A stretch of 64,000 nucleotides of DNA from Cladophialophora immunda (GCF_000835495.1 NW_015622546.1:3962955-4026954), one strand, 5' to 3'. Shown: positions 34,213 to 46,276, counted from the stretch's first letter. The notes: generated by a model not told the origin, from the letters alone. Program-made: numbers and translations.

Positions 34213-36837
34213 ATGTGGTAGGTGTAGAGCATTCCTCTTGAAGATCCACGCTTTCACAGAGAGGGTACAAACAGTTCAACCATTCGACTTCCTCTTGTGA
34301 CAAAGGAAATCTGGCCGGAGCTTCTGTCTCGACGAAAGATTCGGATTGGAATGAGTGGGCGAATTTATCAATTTATACTGACAGTTCCACGTGCTGAGGA
34401 GATTCCTCAGAAGAAGATCCTGGCTGACTGGAAGTAGGCTCAAGCTGCAGTTTGAAGGAGAAGCAAACCTGGGTCTTGCAGGCTCTTAGATACCATGCAA
34501 CCCGTGGAGATTCTGGCCTCGCGGGATTTAGGCACAGGCAGTCTGAATAACAAGATGGGGGCCTCGACGTGGGTGTCAGGAAAGCCGGTCTTTCTTTCGC
34601 AATATGCCGCGCCAAAGCATAGCCAGACCATCAGCAGCACAGATTGTGACCCTGCATCGATCACAGGCACAGCGGGGTCGAGCTGGAAGCGGAAGTATGG
34701 GCCTGGAGCAGTAAAAGCGAATTGGCTTTCAGGTAAAATCCGTCCGAGTTCTTGGCCAAAGCTCTGTTCATGTGGTCTAGGAGGGTAAATCGCTTTGTGG
34801 TCATGAATAGCTGCTGCAGGGTGAAGAAGGGGCACATCTCGGTTTTGCAGGAGGGCACAGGACCATATCATTTCGATACAGTCTGCTTCTCTTTTGAGGC
34901 AAGGCGCCTCAGAATGATACGCTTAACGACCCTGAACGTCAATGTTTGCGCCATCAATATTGGAGATTGAGCACGGTGAAAGAGAGGGGCCAGGTTGGCT
35001 CAAGGGGTGACAGCCTCACCAGTCTAGGCACGCATACCTTTCCGCACACTTGGGTGCGATGGGAACTCCACCAGCGACATTCTCTTGGCTGGACAGCAAC
35101 GGCCTTCTGGCTGAATATGTGAGTTTGGACGCGTTCACAGGAGTTGGAAACCAAGGTACAGTTTGCTTTTCAGCAGGATTCCAAACTCCTTGGCCGGGCC
35201 CTGGGACCACGAGACAGAATGCGAATTTGCTGTTTACCAACAGCAAACACAGTGGTTGGAGATCAATCAATGACGACGCCCCAACCAATATGACCAATCT
35301 TGTGAAGGACAGAAATTCCATTCTGCTTTGCTTGGGGGAAGTAGCAGCACACCCTCGCGCAAGACACCTCAATCTCACCAGGGTAGTGGTGTGTTGCAGA
35401 AATAGCTTAAACCGAGAAAAGTGACCCTGTCATTGACATTCGCAGGCAGTCAAGGTTGACAAGAAATAGACCCTGCATCCAAACAAGAGATAAGCGAACG
35501 ACAGCCGTACACCCCGCGCCCCATGCACACAATTTGGGAGTCCAAGGTCATTGATCATGGAAGCGAGGCTTGCCCAACAAGCAAGGTGATGGTCAGCAGA
35601 GAAAGAGTAGGCACTCAGCCTCAGTGGTGGCGACAGATATCCGGGAAGCTGGTCTCATGGCAACTAGGCTTTCGCTTCTGCCCGGGCACGGCAAGAAAAG
35701 GTACGGATCACGCAGGGAGGCTTGCAAGCCTCTCGTCTGTAGGTGCGGTGATTCGCTCAGGGCGAAGGGACGTTGAGCCAATCCGCTTCTGAAAGAGGTG
35801 GTGGACAAGTCGAGCAGCATCTTTGTCCCTGGTTCCTGGATGACTCCTGAGTAAGGATGGTGGGGCAGAAACGAGGTCTTCCAACCCGTCCAGCATTGTT
35901 CTCCAAGCTCTTGATCTTAATCTCTTGTCCCCTGCAGAACTTGCTTCTTGAGACTCGACGAAGGCTGTCGAAAGATGGGCGGCCGGCTATGAGGGCGCTC
36001 GGGCGGTGACGACGCAGCTGAAACTGTGGCTCGCGGGACCAGGGGTTGAAGGAGCAGACGGCGGTGGCCGTAGATCGCGGCGTTGGGATGACGATGCTGC
36101 CAGCTCATCGCTCCACATCTGGGCTCGACGCTTTTGTGAGCTTGCGCCCAGCCTCTCTAATATCGCACCACGGCCTCACTCATACCGAGTTTCACACAAC
36201 CGTTGGGTGCCCGAGCAAGGAAAAATAGGAGATCATGGCAAACACGTTGTCGAGGATTGTTCCAGGCAGCCCTTCAAGTATCCAATCCAGGCATCTGGTC
36301 TTGGACCGCCGGTAGCGATCCGCAGTCCGCCGTTTGTCCTCCCGCAGTCTGCAGTTGATGTCTTGCGACCCGCCAGTTCCAAATCTGAATACTCGCTACG
36401 GGACAGGTCAATATCAGCATCAACTCAGAATACCACAAAGGCTCCAAGAGGGTCACTCATGCAAAGTTGGGAGCTGAGGTTTGACTGACTGCGCTCATAG
36501 CTGCGCCCAGAGAGTTCGCCGCAGCCACCGCCTGGTGATCGGCCGAGCTTCAACACCACACAGTCGAACAAAATTCGCTGCTTGAAGGGAAGAATACCTT
36601 TGATGTCTATATCGAGTAGTAAATTGTCTCAGCTCACTCACCGATTCCAAGGCGCGACTTCGCCGCACTTGTGGACACGCGACTCTACACTGGAAGCTGA
36701 AGGCCCAACCTCCATGATTTTAAGTGACCAGCCACCAGCACAACCACGCGCACTTCTTCCACCTCACCACGTCAATGCCTCCGTTACTGTTACTGTTCAG
36801 TCCCTCTCACATCTCGTTTGGCTCCAACCCTGTTTAG
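34213..36837. other. Intergenic, about 2.6 kb
   Basis: No gene I can support. Several 60-140 codon frames (for example 34440-34871 minus and 35050-35424 plus) carry no recognisable feature. The right end must contain the promoter and probably the missing first exon of the coiled-coil protein gene. Confidence 0.45.
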
Positions 36838-36909
36838 TCCTTTCCCTACCACCCTCCGAGCTTTTACTACCAACTCCGTCACCGTTGCGCTTCAGGCGCA
36901 GTCCCCAAA

Positions 36910-39681
36910 TTGTCCCAGGATCCCTCCCTCGTCCCCCAGCAGCCAGCAGTCGAAGTGTCGCTCCCCCATCAACCCGCTCTTGACGACCTTTACGAGTACT
37001 ACGACCCGGAACGAGATCCCATACCCCAACGCCAGCAACAAATAACCACTCCAATCTCGCAGAGGCGTCCTCAATCCTCGCAGTCCGGCGGTGCTCGATC
37101 GCTACGGAGAACCCCAAGACTACAAGAGCGACGGGCGACAACAAGGTCTCCTCTGCGTGCGAGAAGGTCTCAACCCCTCTCTGTGACACCGCCAGTCCAA
37201 TTTGACGAGTCCGGCTCTACCACCCCTAGCTTTTTCCAGCGACTGGTCTCAGACGACTTTTATCAGCCTCGGAGGACCCTCCACATCTCTCGACATACCC
37301 ACGACGCTATCCTCTTCGCCTTGGAGGCCATCAGAAGAGGGGATGGTGTTCATGCGCAGCCATTAACTGCCGATACACTCGAAGAAGAGGCTCGAATGTC
37401 AGATTTGGTAAGGGGCACTGCGCCCGGTACCGCTGCTGTATCGAGCCGAACTCAGAATGGCGGAGCAACTCGGGCGGCCGCGGCTGCTGGGACTGGTCCA
37501 ACACCCACCGAACCCCCTCGATATCGTACTCCTACAGATGTTATGCGAGACCGACGAGCACGGGAAGCTCGAAGAGCCGAGGAAGCTGCGGCTAGGCTCC
37601 GTCAGGAGGAGGAAGCTAGAAGATTACAAGAAGAACAAGTTGTTGGCGTTGGGGAGGACACCTCACGAAGAACGACTGCCAGGCCCGGTGCTCAGCCTCC
37701 TCAAACCTACAACATAGGCGGAGCCATCCCTCAACCTGCTGGCCCGGCGACACGGCGGCAAGAGAACATACAACCCGCTCAACCCAGTTCCTCTAGGACG
37801 ACTGGGAGGCCCCTTGAGCCCGCTGCAAGAGAACCCAGGATTTCTGCAACCGCTCAGCGGAATCGGACTGAGGCCTATGAGCAGCTCAATATTCCTGCAC
37901 CAGCCAAACCGGCAGAACAGGTGCCACGACCCACTCAGCCGCCGCAACCACAATCTCGAGCTCAACCTGTTCCCCCATTTGGCTCTCAGCCTGTTCAACA
38001 GCCTTCGGCTCAAGCTTCGGGTGCGGGGGGTCGAAGCCGCTTTCCCAATGCATTTGAACGCTGGGAAGATCTTTCTGCCCGTTGGGAGGGCATCGTATCA
38101 TCTTTCATCCATCGCATGGAAAACAATGCCGATGAATTAGCTGGGAAACCCCTCGACCGACAGATGGCTCGACAGATTGATGATTTGTCTCGGGCAGGCG
38201 CAAACCTGTTTCACGCGGTGGTCGAACTGCAACGCCTTCGAGCGTCGTCCGAGCGAAAATTTCAACGCTGGTTCTTTGAAACTCGGCATGAGCAGGAACA
38301 AGCTCAAGAAAGACAGGCTGAGCTTGAACGTCAACTGCGCGCAGAAAAGGAAGCTCGGACGCTCAGTTCCACCTCGATCGAACAAGTGCGGGCAGAAAAG
38401 ACCAGAGCTGAGGAGCTTGTCAAAGAGATGCGCCGCGAATTACAAATTAGCAAGGAAGAAGCTCGTCGTGCCTGGGAAGAACTGGGAAGAAGGGAACAGG
38501 AGGAACGCGAGAGAACCATTGCGTTAAGGAGTGGAGAGCCCACCCTTATTGGTGGTGTCCAAGTTGTGCCCATGCAAGGTCTGCCGAGTAGGCAGGTGAG
38601 TACGGCTCAACGCCCACAAACAAGAGATGGGCCGACAGGTGGTGCAGGGCCAACAACCATGTCTGGACAGCAGCAGCAACAACGACCTCCCTCCCGTCAA
38701 ACAACGACAACATCTCTCGACTCGCCTGGGGAAGAAAGCCGACAGTTCACATATCGTCCCGACACCGGTAATTCCTCAACCATGACAGACCCATTCACAG
38801 AGTCATCCCGGCAGCGAGAACAACAAGCCCAGCTGCGTCGTGAGCCAGATACGCAATTCTACACTACCCCTCCTCGGCCCACGCAGCCTGCAACAAGTGG
38901 TGCTGCAATTGCTGCTGCTCGTGCTGCGGCGGCCGGAGGGCAATCGCCTGGGAGGACACCTGGCGAATCGAGGTACTATCCAACTGCCACCAGCGATGCT
39001 CAAATGTCTGGTGCTTTGCCCACGCCTGTTCGCCAGGGTACGGGAGGGACAGAACAGTCGTATATCCCATCTAACGCGTCACTGGCACCATCCGAGGAAG
39101 AATACCATATCAACCCCGACGGCAGCTATACCCGGGACTCGCAAGGCCGGCGCATCCCTTATCGCCAACCACTTGCACCAGGGACATCAGGTTTGGCTGG
39201 AGAGATTAGCGATGACGAAGGTGAAATACTGGAAGAAATATCAGAGGATGACGACGATCATACGGCCGATGCCGAGCGTGAGAGAATGTACGCTGCACAA
39301 TATCGCCAACCTCAGTCTTCACAACAGCCACCTACCACATCCGGGGGTATTCCTCGTACTACGGCTGGTGCCCTTCCACCTATTCCGCAAGGACGAACAT
39401 TGGATCCTACATCTTCACCTTACGAAGGCCAAGTCTACGATCCAAGTGTGCCACCCGCAGTAACTCAAGCCATGACAGGCTGGGAGAGCTTGCAGACCCG
39501 CAGCCACCACCATCCGACCAGGCTGAGTGATATCATTGAAGAACAGACCGCAAGGACGAGTCCCAGTCGGACCAGCTACGTCAGTGGCTCAGGTGTTCTA
39601 CCTGGCGATCTGGGGGTCGGCCCTGGAACTGCGGGAGCAGGGACAGGAAATGGCGGTGGAAATTCCTCCACCCGGAGGTGA
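36910..39681 (+). CDS. Long coiled-coil, partly disordered protein, about 920 aa; start unresolved
   Basis: Continuous coding frame ending in a TGA at 39679-39681. The frame is open back to 36838 but contains no ATG before codon 163 of the listed span, although residues upstream of that look coding (LDDLYEYYDPERDPIP; RTLHISRHTHDAILFALEAI). A short first exon upstream is therefore likely; I found no strong donor, so the start is unknown. The middle holds a conserved-looking helical domain, AFERWEDLSARWEGIVSSFI then GANLFHAVVELQRLRASSER and KFQRWFFETRHEQEQAQERQ, running into a long Glu/Arg/Gln coiled coil of about 90 residues and GEPTLIGGVQVVPMQGLP. The ends are Gln/Pro/Thr/Ser-rich, with a C-terminal acidic patch (DDEGEILEEISEDDDDH). 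No family name is known to me. Confidence 0.7.
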   Translation: MSQDPSLVPQQPAVEVSLPHQPALDDLYEYYDPERDPIPQRQQQITTPISQRRPQSSQSGGARSLRRTPRLQERRATTRSPLRARRSQPLSVTPPVQFDESGSTTPSFFQRLVSDDFYQPRRTLHISRHTHDAILFALEAIRRGDGVHAQPLTADTLEEEARMSDLVRGTAPGTAAVSSRTQNGGATRAAAAAGTGPTPTEPPRYRTPTDVMRDRRAREARRAEEAAARLRQEEEARRLQEEQVVGVGEDTSRRTTARPGAQPPQTYNIGGAIPQPAGPATRRQENIQPAQPSSSRTTGRPLEPAAREPRISATAQRNRTEAYEQLNIPAPAKPAEQVPRPTQPPQPQSRAQPVPPFGSQPVQQPSAQASGAGGRSRFPNAFERWEDLSARWEGIVSSFIHRMENNADELAGKPLDRQMARQIDDLSRAGANLFHAVVELQRLRASSERKFQRWFFETRHEQEQAQERQAELERQLRAEKEARTLSSTSIEQVRAEKTRAEELVKEMRRELQISKEEARRAWEELGRREQEERERTIALRSGEPTLIGGVQVVPMQGLPSRQVSTAQRPQTRDGPTGGAGPTTMSGQQQQQRPPSRQTTTTSLDSPGEESRQFTYRPDTGNSSTMTDPFTESSRQREQQAQLRREPDTQFYTTPPRPTQPATSGAAIAAARAAAAGGQSPGRTPGESRYYPTATSDAQMSGALPTPVRQGTGGTEQSYIPSNASLAPSEEEYHINPDGSYTRDSQGRRIPYRQPLAPGTSGLAGEISDDEGEILEEISEDDDDHTADAERERMYAAQYRQPQSSQQPPTTSGGIPRTTAGALPPIPQGRTLDPTSSPYEGQVYDPSVPPAVTQAMTGWESLQTRSHHHPTRLSDIIEEQTARTSPSRTSYVSGSGVLPGDLGVGPGTAGAGTGNGGGNSSTRR

Positions 39682-40828
39682 ACAGAATCGACACCTCGTG
39701 CTGTTCCTGACGAAGAAAAGAGACACACTATCTCTGGTCGTCGAGTCTTGTGTTAACGGGGCCGGTTTTCCCCTCATCTTGCTCATTTCAGCGGCGACCA
39801 CCACCTTCCAATCTTCACAGGAGATCCTTGTCATATCGGATCTGCAAAAAGAAAGAAAAAAGCGTTCTCCAAACCCGCTAATCAATGGGTGGCTTCTTAC
39901 TATCAGGCTCAATGTACAACACAAAGTACAATACGGATTTAATGAATGCACATACGGAAGCTCGACCTCATTGAGCGGGTTAATTGATTCTATGCCTCTA
40001 GCGACGCAGTACCCGATTTATCCGAACTTCTTCAATCTCTGCTGGGATGCACTTGGAAAGCGAGTCTCGGAGAGGCGGAAGGGCCCACAGAAATAGCCCA
40101 ACGGTCGACCACTCTCAGGGAATAAGACAGCGGTTTGGTGGGCGAGGAAGAGCGAGGACATTTTGCAAGGTCCTCAGCTGAAAATCAACCGCGTCGCCAA
40201 AAGAACAACTTCAGAAGGAGGGCAAAAGGCTGAGGTTCAAAACAGGATAAGAAGAGAAACAAGGGAAGAGTTCAGAGCTTCCTGTTTCTGTCGGGTCGAG
40301 TTCTTTTCTTTTTTGGGTTCATAACTTAATGTTCAGACTGTTTTCATAGCAAGCGAAGGCGTGATGGGCGAGTTGTGTCACGGTCCCAATAAAATACTAC
40401 AACTTTCGCTGTTGTCGGTTTTGTGAAGCTCTAGGGACAAATGCCCGTGCAAAGCACCGAGAATGCAGAGAGACATTTCCAACATTTTCAATTTGGCTTT
40501 CGCTCGGTCGGCGTTCATTCTCGCTTCGTCCAGGGAGGACTGGTCATCCGATCCGATCCTTCTTGGGTTGCTCATTGACACCAGCTACTCCTTTCACACG
40601 TCTCGCAGCTGCACACTTATCCAAGTGTGCGACAATGTTCTGATTCATTCCACTTGCTCATACCAGGTCGCATGCCGAGTTCTCACAGAAAGTTATTATC
40701 ATCGACCGGACACTCATAAGCCCGTACCGCCTCAAATCCAAGAAAGCCACCGTTTCGTGTTTGTACAATTTTGATGCGTCACTACCACGTCAATCCCTTC
40801 ATATTCCTTCCCACCACAGCTGACTCAA
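39682..40828. other. Intergenic between convergent genes
   Basis: 3' regions of the coiled-coil gene and of the cysteine-module gene; no supported gene. Confidence 0.5.
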
Positions 40829-42152
40829 TCAAGAAGATATCGGTGCAGACGAAGGACTCCAAGCGTTTGGGTTGGATTCGATGTATGGTTGTGTGACACA
40901 CCAACAAGTCCGTTGGAAGGGATGAAAAAGCGCCGGAGTCGCATCGCCTCCATCGTTGAAACATGTCATGGCAGCACAAGCTTCCGCAGTCATCTTTGCA
41001 TTGTAGAGGTCTGGCTCAACCAAAGTCCGGGCGTCCAGTGTTTTGCCTACATCGTTAAACATGCAACCGCAATATCCATCGGTGCCCTTGATCTTGTTCA
41101 TGTACTGGAAAGGGCAGGCCCGGTCACATTGAACACTCCAGATTTGTCGTCTTTGTGGTTCAACATACACAATGTCGCGGTCAAAGCTGCGTTTGTCGGC
41201 TCCCTGAGATACGGCGGTGAGAGTCAAAGCCGTACTCTGGGTCGTATTCATCTTGTCGATATCCGCAACCACATTGTTCCCAAGGACTGAATAGACGCTG
41301 CCATCGTTTAGTTTCTGGATCCAGTACGTGGCGATGTGTGGATTGTACATGTTGATAGCGATGCAATGACAATCAGCAACCGCCGTCTGAGGCTGTCCTT
41401 GGCCTTGGTTCACCACCAGGGGTACCAACGCCAGATTGGGTTGAGGGTTGACCAGTCCAATTGTGCCACAGGGTAAAGAAGTACTGCAGTTGACCACAAG
41501 CGTTGTTGGCACCGGACCGTCTAATTGCAGGTAGATTTGGATGACGCCGTCTAGAAGATAGGGGACCATGGAGCTAACTATTGCCGTGTTCTGGGGCTGG
41601 ACACTCAAGGATTGCTGAATCAACTGTTGTGTGATGTCTTGGTTAGGTGGAGGGATGAATGTCGGGACTGCAGTATCAATTCCCGGTGCTGGGCTCGTTT
41701 GTGTCTGCCGTCGGCGCAAGTCTTTTACGGGCTGTTGATATTTCTCTGAGAATGAATCGTAGGCTTCATTCGCCTTGTTGGACCAGTCTTCCATTGTGCC
41801 ACAGTAACACGAATCTGTCATCACCGAGTAGAATGTCTCCTTTCCATTTTCACATTCCAAGGCACCGCATGGCTGAGGGAACTGAACAAGGACTGATTAG
41901 CAACGGCCACACAGCTGAGGCGTATTTAGAGTCCGAACTTACGGGCGTCCCGGACCACAGGGGACATGAACAAGAGAATGTTGACAGGTCGAATATCGCT
42001 TTCCCAAAAAGACAACTTTGAGATGAACATAGTTGGTCAAGAACAGCAAAGACCCGGCTTTGCAGAACACCAAGCGCGTGATCCGTCCTCGTTGGAGCCG
42101 CACCTGACAGCCCAACAAGCCACATTGTGGTGACAAGAGCTGTGAAGATCAT
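40829..42152 (-). CDS. Secreted protein with five repeated four-cysteine (C..C..CxC) modules, 420 aa
   Basis: Exons 42152-41943 and 41881-40829 (61-nt phase-0 intron, GTAAGT..TTCAG). Residues 1-18 are a signal peptide (MIFTALVTTMWLVGLSGA). All 20 cysteines fall into five modules of the form C-x(3-5)-C-x(13-32)-C-x-C, ending SCSC, SCYC, DCHC, YCGC and TCWC. Modules 1 and 2 are adjacent, and the intron lies between them. A dibasic DLRRRQ site and a Pro/Gln linker separate them from module 3, which has the longest inner spacing; modules 4 and 5 end the protein. Several NxS/T sequons are present. I know no named family with this pattern; CFEM domains have eight cysteines but different spacing. 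A wall or extracellular role is inferred from the export signal. Confidence 0.82.
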
Positions 42153-43220
42153 TTCGATGGCCAGCCTCGCAGCTTATCACAACCTTCAAATGAGAGGGAT
42201 GTAGTAATGATGAAGATGAACAGGCTTAGATGTGTACCAAGGGATAGAGAGAGCTAGGAAGACGGAGTGGTAAGGGTGCACAACAGTTCACTGAATAAAC
42301 AACGAAGAATTGGGACTGCCGGACCTTGTGTAAAGACCAGGTCCGCAGCGCACCTACCTGACCACAGAGTCTTCACTACACAAGCAATCAATTGCCAACC
42401 GAAAACCGTATCAAGCAGGAGCGCTGTTCACCCTGTGCAAGACATTGGCACCTTCTAAAAGATTTGAAATATGAGCATTGGAGAAGCAAAAGCTGCTTCA
42501 TAGGTTGACAGTCACATAGCTTTGCCCAACAGTATGTTCTTCTGGCAGGACATGATGAGCCCAACAGTGGCATTTCGCTCACAATGAGTGATGCACACCA
42601 GACTGACAAGGCTGGGCTTGTCCCAAAACAATGGCAAGGCTGGCCATAGCACTCAAAATCAAGATTCACGTGGCGCACCTGTGCCAAGACGCTAAGGCAA
42701 GAGCGGCATTTCCTTTATTCCGATCCGAAGCCCAATGTGGAGCAGTCTTACGTATCTTGGCTAACGGGCCCAACGGCCAAAGGCCAGCATCTGCGTCAAA
42801 CCTCCATCCTCCCAATGCGACTTGTGTCTACACGTACAAGTCCTGAGGCATGTAAGGCAGCAATCGCTTCAGACGGCTGGTGCCGTGGACGCCATTTGCC
42901 AGCTCAGTGAATACATGCCCTGCTTAGTCCAGGTTTCGCTTCCGCTTTCGTGATGTGTTTCACTCTGGTTGCTCAATGCTGTTGCGGGAGGCTGGGAATC
43001 TTCAGCGGTGTCTGCCCGCACCCACCAACCACCTCACCATCATCCACGAGCACAACCAGCTCAATCCCAGCCTCGCATTCAACGCTCTCTTCTTAATTCT
43101 CCGATCGCCTCATTAACTTTACTCCCTTGCTTTCTTTCCGTGTCGTTAACGTGCGTCTCTTGAGTTTTCCGCTCCTTTTGGGTTTTGCGCATCCTTTGCT
43201 CACTACCCTTCCCCAAAGTG
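42153..43220. other. Divergent promoter between cysteine-module gene and DUF3433 gene
   Basis: No supported gene; a pyrimidine-rich stretch precedes the DUF3433 start. Confidence 0.5.
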
Positions 43221-45686
43221 ATGAACTTGGTCACTGATCCCGACGCTCACATCCAGACAGTCAAACGAACCACCCCTCAATATATCAAATCCGACTCTCT
43301 CAAGTCCTCTTCGGCTACGAACGAGTACTTTTCAGACTATGCCTCCGAAGTTGCCAGTCAAAAGTCGGACGATTCCAAAGCGAGCTATGAGACGCCTCCC
43401 TCACGCATCTCTACTCCGCTACAAGTGCATCACAACCCTATCGATTCCGAGATGACACTCCCTTCAAGACCTGGCGCAATTCAGCCGGCTCCCTTGAACA
43501 TTCGACACAGCCAACCTGCAGGTGCACAGTCGACGGTGCGGATGCTGTCTAGTTTCGACGAGATGAGCCCTCCGACTCCTGGGGTTGACGATACACCGTA
43601 CATCCGATTTGCCATCGAGCAGTTAACAAGAGACGAGGATGTCATTGGTCGAGGCAGGGATAGTACATTTCCTGCTCCGCAGGTGCCTCTTCCAGCGCCC
43701 CTACCTCCCATCGAGCCTGGCTTTGACGAAAGCCCTCATGCGCCAACTCCGTCTCCTCCGCCGACTCCACCCCCCCAGCCTGCCTCGCCTCGTCCGCCCT
43801 CTCGCGCTCCTTCACAAACAGGCCTCCAAGAGGTTATGATCCCAGTTGATCTTTCGAAAGACCTTCGTTTACGACTCGGCTTTGTACCACTACCTTTACG
43901 ACTTCCAATTCTTGGTCTATTCTTCCTCCTATGCCTTTTAATGATCGCCGCCCTGATATTCAGCCTGGTCTTCGCAGGCACGAATCATGCACTCTTCAAC
44001 TATGATGGAAATACGACGCCGCGCTACTTTGTCTTCCAGTATCTACCACAACTGGTTGGCATTCTCTTGATCCTGTGGCTTTTTGTGGTCGAGGCCGCAG
44101 TGTATAGATCCCTGCCTTATTACTGCATGGGCCCAGGTCGCCGCAATCACTGGGTTTTGCAAAACATGCGAATTCTTCCAGCAAACTATCTGCTGCCAGA
44201 CCTCACGTTCTTCCGGAATGGCGAGTCCTTGTTGGGAGTTACATTCTTGATCTTCTGGATGACGAGTTTTACGGTCCCGCTTCTCGCATGCGTCTTCCAG
44301 ACACAATGGATCACAGATGACGGGCCGGCACGTTTCCGATGGACGGCTGTTAGAGGCGTTGGCTGGACTCTAGTGGCGCTATATGTCCTTCTTTGCCTTG
44401 GACTCTTGTATTGCGTCTTTCGCTTTCGGCGACGGAATTCCAACTTACTCTGGGATCCCTGCTCTCTCGCTGATCTGATCTGCTTGTTCCGGAGGTCAAA
44501 TGTGGGTCCAGACTTTGAGCAATCCGAGATATCACCACAACCGAACGTGCAGATCCCACCCAGAAATCTGCGCCTAGGTTTCTTCACCACGTCTGAACGC
44601 CCCGAAGTATTCCATGCCGTGGGAGAGGAGTACGCCCCTGTCAAACGCCTATCATTTCCACCCGAGAAGCCGAGAACTGTCTATGGCCCCAACGACCAGG
44701 TTGATCTTGAAGCTCAACGGCATTCTTATGGCTCTGCGTTCTCTCGCAACATCCATTCGCCTTTTGTCCGGTACCGGTGGACGCCTTGGTTCCTCCGCGA
44801 CTCATTCGTCTTGGCATGGATTGTGGCTGCCGTTCTGCTGGTCATCGCCTTTTTGGTCGTCAGCTTCGTCAACAAAGCGGTGCAAGATGGCTTCCGCCCT
44901 CTCCTCCCGTCTTTGACGGATTCGAGCGGCTTCTCACCCGCCAACTTCCTCTACAGCTTCCTGCCAGCATTTCTTGGCATGGTGCTGTTCCTCGCTTGGC
45001 AGCCGATTGACATGTATTACAGAGCAGTCCAGCCGTTCCGCAATCTCTCCCAGCCAAGTGGTGCCACAGCAAGGAAGTCACTACTGCTCTCATACCCTTC
45101 CTATGGACCTGTGCGAGTCGTTATCCGGGCCCTGATCAATCGCGATTACAAAGTTGCATATATTGCCTTCATCTCGATACTCTTGCTCTCTATTCCGGTG
45201 CTGGCTGGTGGAGTGTTCACTGCAGTGTTCTTCTCCTCCGATAACCAAGTCAGAATTGTCGCCAGCTTGCCTGGGTACATCGCGTTGAGCGTGCTGGTCA
45301 CTATCTATGCACTCTCGTACCTGATTATCTGGCCGACCAGGAAGCGGTACCTGCCGCACAGTATTGACACCATTGCAGCACTTCTGAGTTGGCTATATGC
45401 CAGTCCATTGCTCGGTGATGTCGCGCTACAGAACATTGGAACGAAATCTGAGTTGATCGAGAGATTGACAGGGTCAACTATTACTCCAGCGCCACTGACC
45501 GGTGACGGCGAATTGGAGGAAAAAGGTCGTCGATCACGGCGTGCTGTCCGCCGTCTAGCACATGACGTTGGGATGAGGTACGCATTCGGAATCTTCGTCG
45601 GTCGAGACGGGAAAGAGCACCTTGGCATCGACCGCTTGCAGAGGCCAGGTAGTCGAGAAATGCTGGTCGTGCCGACTTCGCGCTAG
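43221..45686 (+). CDS. DUF3433 multi-pass membrane protein, 821 aa
   Basis: Single exon from MNLVTDPDAHIQTVKRTTPQ. About 210 residues of Ser/Pro-rich cytosolic sequence are followed by eight likely membrane spans: LPILGLFFLLCLLMIAALIF, QLVGILLILWLFVVEAAVY, VTFLIFWMTSFTVPLLACVF, VGWTLVALYVLLCLGLLYCV, AWIVAAVLLVIAFLVVSFV, FLYSFLPAFLGMVLFLAW, VAYIAFISILLLSIPVLAGG and YIALSVLVTIYALSYLIIW. The segments LLWDPCSLADLICLFRRSNV and AVQPFRNLSQPSGATARKSL, with LLSYPSYGPVRVVIRALINR, are hallmarks of fungal DUF3433, which usually occurs as two half-units, as here. These proteins are large, fungal-specific and of unknown function, probably at the plasma membrane. The in-frame codons before 43221 lack an ATG. 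Confidence 0.88.
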   Translation: MNLVTDPDAHIQTVKRTTPQYIKSDSLKSSSATNEYFSDYASEVASQKSDDSKASYETPPSRISTPLQVHHNPIDSEMTLPSRPGAIQPAPLNIRHSQPAGAQSTVRMLSSFDEMSPPTPGVDDTPYIRFAIEQLTRDEDVIGRGRDSTFPAPQVPLPAPLPPIEPGFDESPHAPTPSPPPTPPPQPASPRPPSRAPSQTGLQEVMIPVDLSKDLRLRLGFVPLPLRLPILGLFFLLCLLMIAALIFSLVFAGTNHALFNYDGNTTPRYFVFQYLPQLVGILLILWLFVVEAAVYRSLPYYCMGPGRRNHWVLQNMRILPANYLLPDLTFFRNGESLLGVTFLIFWMTSFTVPLLACVFQTQWITDDGPARFRWTAVRGVGWTLVALYVLLCLGLLYCVFRFRRRNSNLLWDPCSLADLICLFRRSNVGPDFEQSEISPQPNVQIPPRNLRLGFFTTSERPEVFHAVGEEYAPVKRLSFPPEKPRTVYGPNDQVDLEAQRHSYGSAFSRNIHSPFVRYRWTPWFLRDSFVLAWIVAAVLLVIAFLVVSFVNKAVQDGFRPLLPSLTDSSGFSPANFLYSFLPAFLGMVLFLAWQPIDMYYRAVQPFRNLSQPSGATARKSLLLSYPSYGPVRVVIRALINRDYKVAYIAFISILLLSIPVLAGGVFTAVFFSSDNQVRIVASLPGYIALSVLVTIYALSYLIIWPTRKRYLPHSIDTIAALLSWLYASPLLGDVALQNIGTKSELIERLTGSTITPAPLTGDGELEEKGRRSRRAVRRLAHDVGMRYAFGIFVGRDGKEHLGIDRLQRPGSREMLVVPTSR

Positions 45687-46276
45687 CCTCCAGAGAACGT
45701 CGACAACAACGAGTTGGAGGCGATGATATGATATGATGGCGATGTACAGTATGATGGACAACGCGGATTCTGATTCTGATGATGACGATATTCACACTAC
45801 GACATTTAATGCTTAAACATAACGGAGTCCGACGCATCTGTGCGGACAAGGTGCCCAAAAGTGCCTTCTTCGGTATATTCGAGATGGTTCCCACTTCTCA
45901 GACATATGATGCGGAATATTGAACAGGAGGTTAGATGGGACAACGAAGACATGTTGGTTCACACCATAGATCCGTGTACAGATACAAATAAGATACCCAA
46001 CCCTGATTCTTCAGGTTTATCTCTCTGGATGGACTGCTTTTCTATCTGCTCGATTTCTGTTATGGGATGTACCTGCCATTCAACCTGACACAACTACTCC
46101 GTAGATCTCTTTCTGCACACAGTGGTTGTAAAGCTACCAAACCAGCAAGCCATGGGCCGACTATGGAAGTGTATATCACCGCATACGGTTGGCTGGATAT
46201 ACCCTACCTACCTTGGACGGGCCGTAACTGAGAGACTAGCCTCTTGTACAAGCCACTGTCAACCAACATGGCCTCC
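45687..46276. other. Intergenic between convergent genes
   Basis: Holds a TACTCCGTA 9-mer at 46095-46103. No supported gene. Confidence 0.5.

Noticed and set aside
35016..35424. Overlapping frames on both strands (35016-35378 minus, 35050-35424 plus)
   Set aside because: Neither has a domain, signal or splice support, so neither can be preferred.
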